64,000 nucleotides of DNA from Streptomyces sp. NBC_00663. GTDB taxonomy: Bacteria; Actinomycetota; Actinomycetes; Streptomycetales; Streptomycetaceae. The DNA lies in assembly GCF_036226885.1 (NCBI RefSeq), contig NZ_CP109027.1, forward strand, positions 7,874,001 through 7,938,000, given 5' to 3'. Both the position numbers and the translations under genes were made by a program. Below, piece by piece: positions 60,271 to 64,000 of the stretch (position 1 is its first letter; every line of letters starts with the position of its first letter). The notes below the pieces were generated by a model. It was given only the letters and a program-made list of their open reading frames with translations, was not told the origin of the DNA and did no database searches.

Positions 60271-61356
60271 ATGTCGAAACTCGGCAATCTCGGCGCCCGA
60301 CTGCACCGTGGCGAGATCAGCTACGACTTCATCGGTCACCGCAAGCTCTGGTACGGCATCTCGATCCTGATCACCATCACGGCGATCGTGGGCCTCGCGG
60401 TACGCGGCCTCAACATGGGCATCGACTTCCAGGGCGGCGCGGTCTTCACCACCGAGAAGATCAGCGTCTCCGTCTCCCAGGCCGAGGACTTCGCGAAGGA
60501 AGCCTCCGGCCACGACGCGGTCGTGCAGAAGCTCGGCAACGGCACGATGCGCATCCAGATCGCCGGCATGGACACCCAGCAGTCCGACGAGATCAAGAAC
60601 AAGCTCGCCGAGGACTTCAAGGTCGACCCGGAGAAGATCGCCGCCGACCTCGTCGGCCCCAGCTGGGGTGACCAGATCGCCAACAAGGCCTGGCAGGGCC
60701 TGGCGATCTTCATGGTCCTCGTCGTGATCTATCTGGCGATCGCCTTCGAGTGGCGCATGGCCATCGCGGCGCTCGTCGCGCTGATCCACGACATCACCAT
60801 CACCGTCGGCATCTACGCCCTCGTCGGCTTCGAGGTCACGCCCGGCACGGTGATCGGTCTGCTGACGATCCTCGGTTACTCGCTCTACGACACGGTGGTC
60901 GTCTTCGACTCCCTCAAGGAGCAGACGAAGGACATCACCAAGCAGACCCGCTTCACCTACAGCGATGTCGCCAACCGTTCGATCAACGGCACCCTGGTCC
61001 GCTCCATCAACACCACGGTGGTCGCGCTGCTGCCGGTCGCCGGCCTGCTGTTCATCGGTGGCGGCTTCCTCGGCGCGGGCACGCTCAACGACATCTCGCT
61101 GTCGCTGTTCGTAGGCCTCGCGGCCGGTGCGTACTCCTCGATCTTCATCGCCACGCCGCTCGTCGCCGACCTCAAGGAGCGCGAGCCGCAGATGAAGGCC
61201 CTGCGCAAGCGAGTCCTGGCCAAGCGCGCCCAGGCCGCCGCCGAGGAGGAGCTCGCGGAGGCCCGCGGGGACGCCGCCGGTGACCCCGAGGACGCCACCC
61301 CGGCCGTCGTCGGACCGCGCTCCACGCGCCGCCGTCCCTCGGGGAAGCGCCGATGA
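60271..61356 (+). CDS. secF: Protein translocase subunit SecF
   Basis: This is a 361-residue partner of SecD with six spans and the conserved IDFQGGAVFTTEK and YDTVVVFDSLKEQ segments. AAGGAGG lies 7 bases before the ATG, which is better placed than the upstream GTG at 60265. Its end overlaps apt by four bases. Confidence 0.95.
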   Translation: MSKLGNLGARLHRGEISYDFIGHRKLWYGISILITITAIVGLAVRGLNMGIDFQGGAVFTTEKISVSVSQAEDFAKEASGHDAVVQKLGNGTMRIQIAGMDTQQSDEIKNKLAEDFKVDPEKIAADLVGPSWGDQIANKAWQGLAIFMVLVVIYLAIAFEWRMAIAALVALIHDITITVGIYALVGFEVTPGTVIGLLTILGYSLYDTVVVFDSLKEQTKDITKQTRFTYSDVANRSINGTLVRSINTTVVALLPVAGLLFIGGGFLGAGTLNDISLSLFVGLAAGAYSSIFIATPLVADLKEREPQMKALRKRVLAKRAQAAAEEELAEARGDAAGDPEDATPAVVGPRSTRRRPSGKRR

Positions 61357-61892
61357 CCGACATCCAGGAGCTGCTGCTCAGCCGCATCCGTGACGTGGCC
61401 GACTATCCGGAGCCGGGCGTGATGTTCAAGGACATCACCCCGCTCCTGGCGGACCCGGCGGCGTTCACGGCTCTGACGGACGCGCTGGCGGAGATCGCGG
61501 AGCGCACGGGTGCCACGAAGATCGTCGGCCTGGAGGCCCGCGGCTTCATCCTGGGCGCCCCGGTCGCCGTCCGCGCTGGGCTGGGCTTCATCCCCGTACG
61601 CAAGGCGGGCAAGCTCCCCGGAGCGACCCTGGCCCAGGCGTACGACCTGGAGTACGGCTCGGCGGAGATCGAGGTCCACGCCGAGGACCTGACCGGCGAC
61701 GACCGCATCCTGATCGTCGACGACGTCCTCGCCACCGGCGGCACGGCCGAGGCCGCGATCCAGCTGATCCGCCGCGCGGGCGCCGAGGTGGCGGGCCTGG
61801 CGGTCCTGATGGAGCTGGGCTTCCTGGCGGGCCGCCCCCGCCTGGAACCGGCCCTGGAGGGCGCTCCACTGGAAGCGCTGCTGGTCGTCTGA
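61353..61892 (+). CDS. apt: Adenine phosphoribosyltransferase
   Basis: This 179-residue purine salvage enzyme converts adenine plus PRPP to AMP. The PRPP-binding motif is ILIVDDVLATGGTA and the family motif is GLEARGFILGAPVA. The ATG overlaps secF (ATGA). It is followed by a terminator and then by relA, the usual actinobacterial order of secDF-apt-relA. Confidence 0.96.
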   Translation: MTDIQELLLSRIRDVADYPEPGVMFKDITPLLADPAAFTALTDALAEIAERTGATKIVGLEARGFILGAPVAVRAGLGFIPVRKAGKLPGATLAQAYDLEYGSAEIEVHAEDLTGDDRILIVDDVLATGGTAEAAIQLIRRAGAEVAGLAVLMELGFLAGRPRLEPALEGAPLEALLVV

Positions 61893-61908
61893 GGTCTCGG
61901 ACAGCACG

Positions 61909-61945
61909 GAAACGGCCGTCCTGGTATATCCAGGGCGGCCGTTTC
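61909..61945 (+). terminator. Terminator after apt
   Basis: A 16-bp stem with one G-T pair (61909-61924 with 61930-61945) with a TATAT loop lies 16 bases after the stop codon. Confidence 0.88.
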
Positions 61946-62010
61946 ACGCCCCGCGAGGGGCGGGGGGAACCGCGCGACCAGCCCCCACGGCGCGGCGGCC
62001 TGCAACGAAT
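61946..62010. repeat. Streptomyces-type extragenic palindromic element, copy 3
   Basis: GCCCCGCGAGGGGC forms a 5-bp hairpin and is followed by GGGGGGAACCGCGCGACCAGCCCCC, written here as one element of about 65 bases. It shares GGGG-AAC-GCG-GACCAGCC words with copies at 3349 and 35926. It lies in the relA leader. Confidence 0.5.
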
Positions 62011-62148
62011 CAGAGGCTCATCGACCCCTCACGTTTCACCGGTAGACGGTCCTCACATCGGCCTGAAGGCGATCCCGAGCCGCAGGCTCGCTACCATGGG
62101 TTCTCCGGAGCCTGATCGGGGGACCCGGTTCGCGCACGAGGAGTCCTC

Positions 62149-64000
<1,852 letters not shown>

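Overview
The window is a chromosomal segment of a Streptomyces or very close relative. The evidence is the very high GC content with GC-rich third codon positions, frequent GTG and TTG starts, the sporulation gene ssgB, and the housekeeping order pgsA - acyltransferase - pimA - pdxS - pdxT - yebC - ruvC - ruvA - ruvB - yajC - secD - secF - apt - relA. No rRNA, integrase, transposase or CRISPR array was seen. Nearly all long antiparallel open frames are GC-driven shadows of real genes.

Layout. 1-5 kb: a PlsC acyltransferase, a Tat-exported glycerophosphodiesterase, a small sigma-like protein, a GNAT acetyltransferase, two coupled membrane proteins and a HAD phosphatase. 5-8 kb: a methionine importer metN-metI-metQ, preceded by a leader that carries a tiny Cys/Met-rich open frame and hairpins. 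8.8-16.6 kb: cobalamin and siroheme genes, namely cobL, a very large fusion of a low-complexity N-terminus with BluB-like and CobT domains, a five-copy 47-bp tandem repeat, and cysG. 16.7-21.7 kb: an RNA methyltransferase, a Nudix hydrolase, a Ser/Thr kinase, small conserved proteins and a phosphotransferase. 21.8-22.3 kb: five tRNA genes (Gly, Cys and three Val-GAC) on the minus strand. 22.4-28.8 kb: pabB-pabC, a double-GNAT protein, a G-quadruplex-type repeat, a DsbA-like protein, small membrane proteins, a CGNR zinc-finger protein and ssgB.

28.9-39.0 kb: two identical tRNA-Val(CAC) genes flank about 10 kb that contains a carbohydrate operon. The operon has a Tat lipoprotein binding protein, two permeases, a YesL-like DUF624 protein and a PL26-like exo-rhamnogalacturonan lyase. 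It has a clear -35/-10 promoter with LacI-type palindromes at the start point and no ATPase gene, so it probably borrows a shared one such as MsiK. 39-49 kb: a DnaQ-like exonuclease, a DUF4365/unknown gene pair, thrS, a K+ channel, a HIT protein, a large membrane protein and an EF-G paralogue. 49.5-64 kb: phosphatidylinositol and PIM synthesis, PLP synthase, YebC, the Holliday-junction machinery, the Sec accessory complex, apt and the 5' part of relA, which runs off the window end.

How it works together. Several translationally coupled operons are clear from 1-4 base overlaps: metNIQ, pabBC, the sugar transporter, pgsA-acyltransferase-pimA, pdxST, ruvCAB and yajC-secDF-apt. Functional calls rest on motifs and family knowledge read by eye; no database search was run. 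Start codons were chosen from Shine-Dalgarno positions, overlaps or apparent leaderless promoters and may be off by a few codons.
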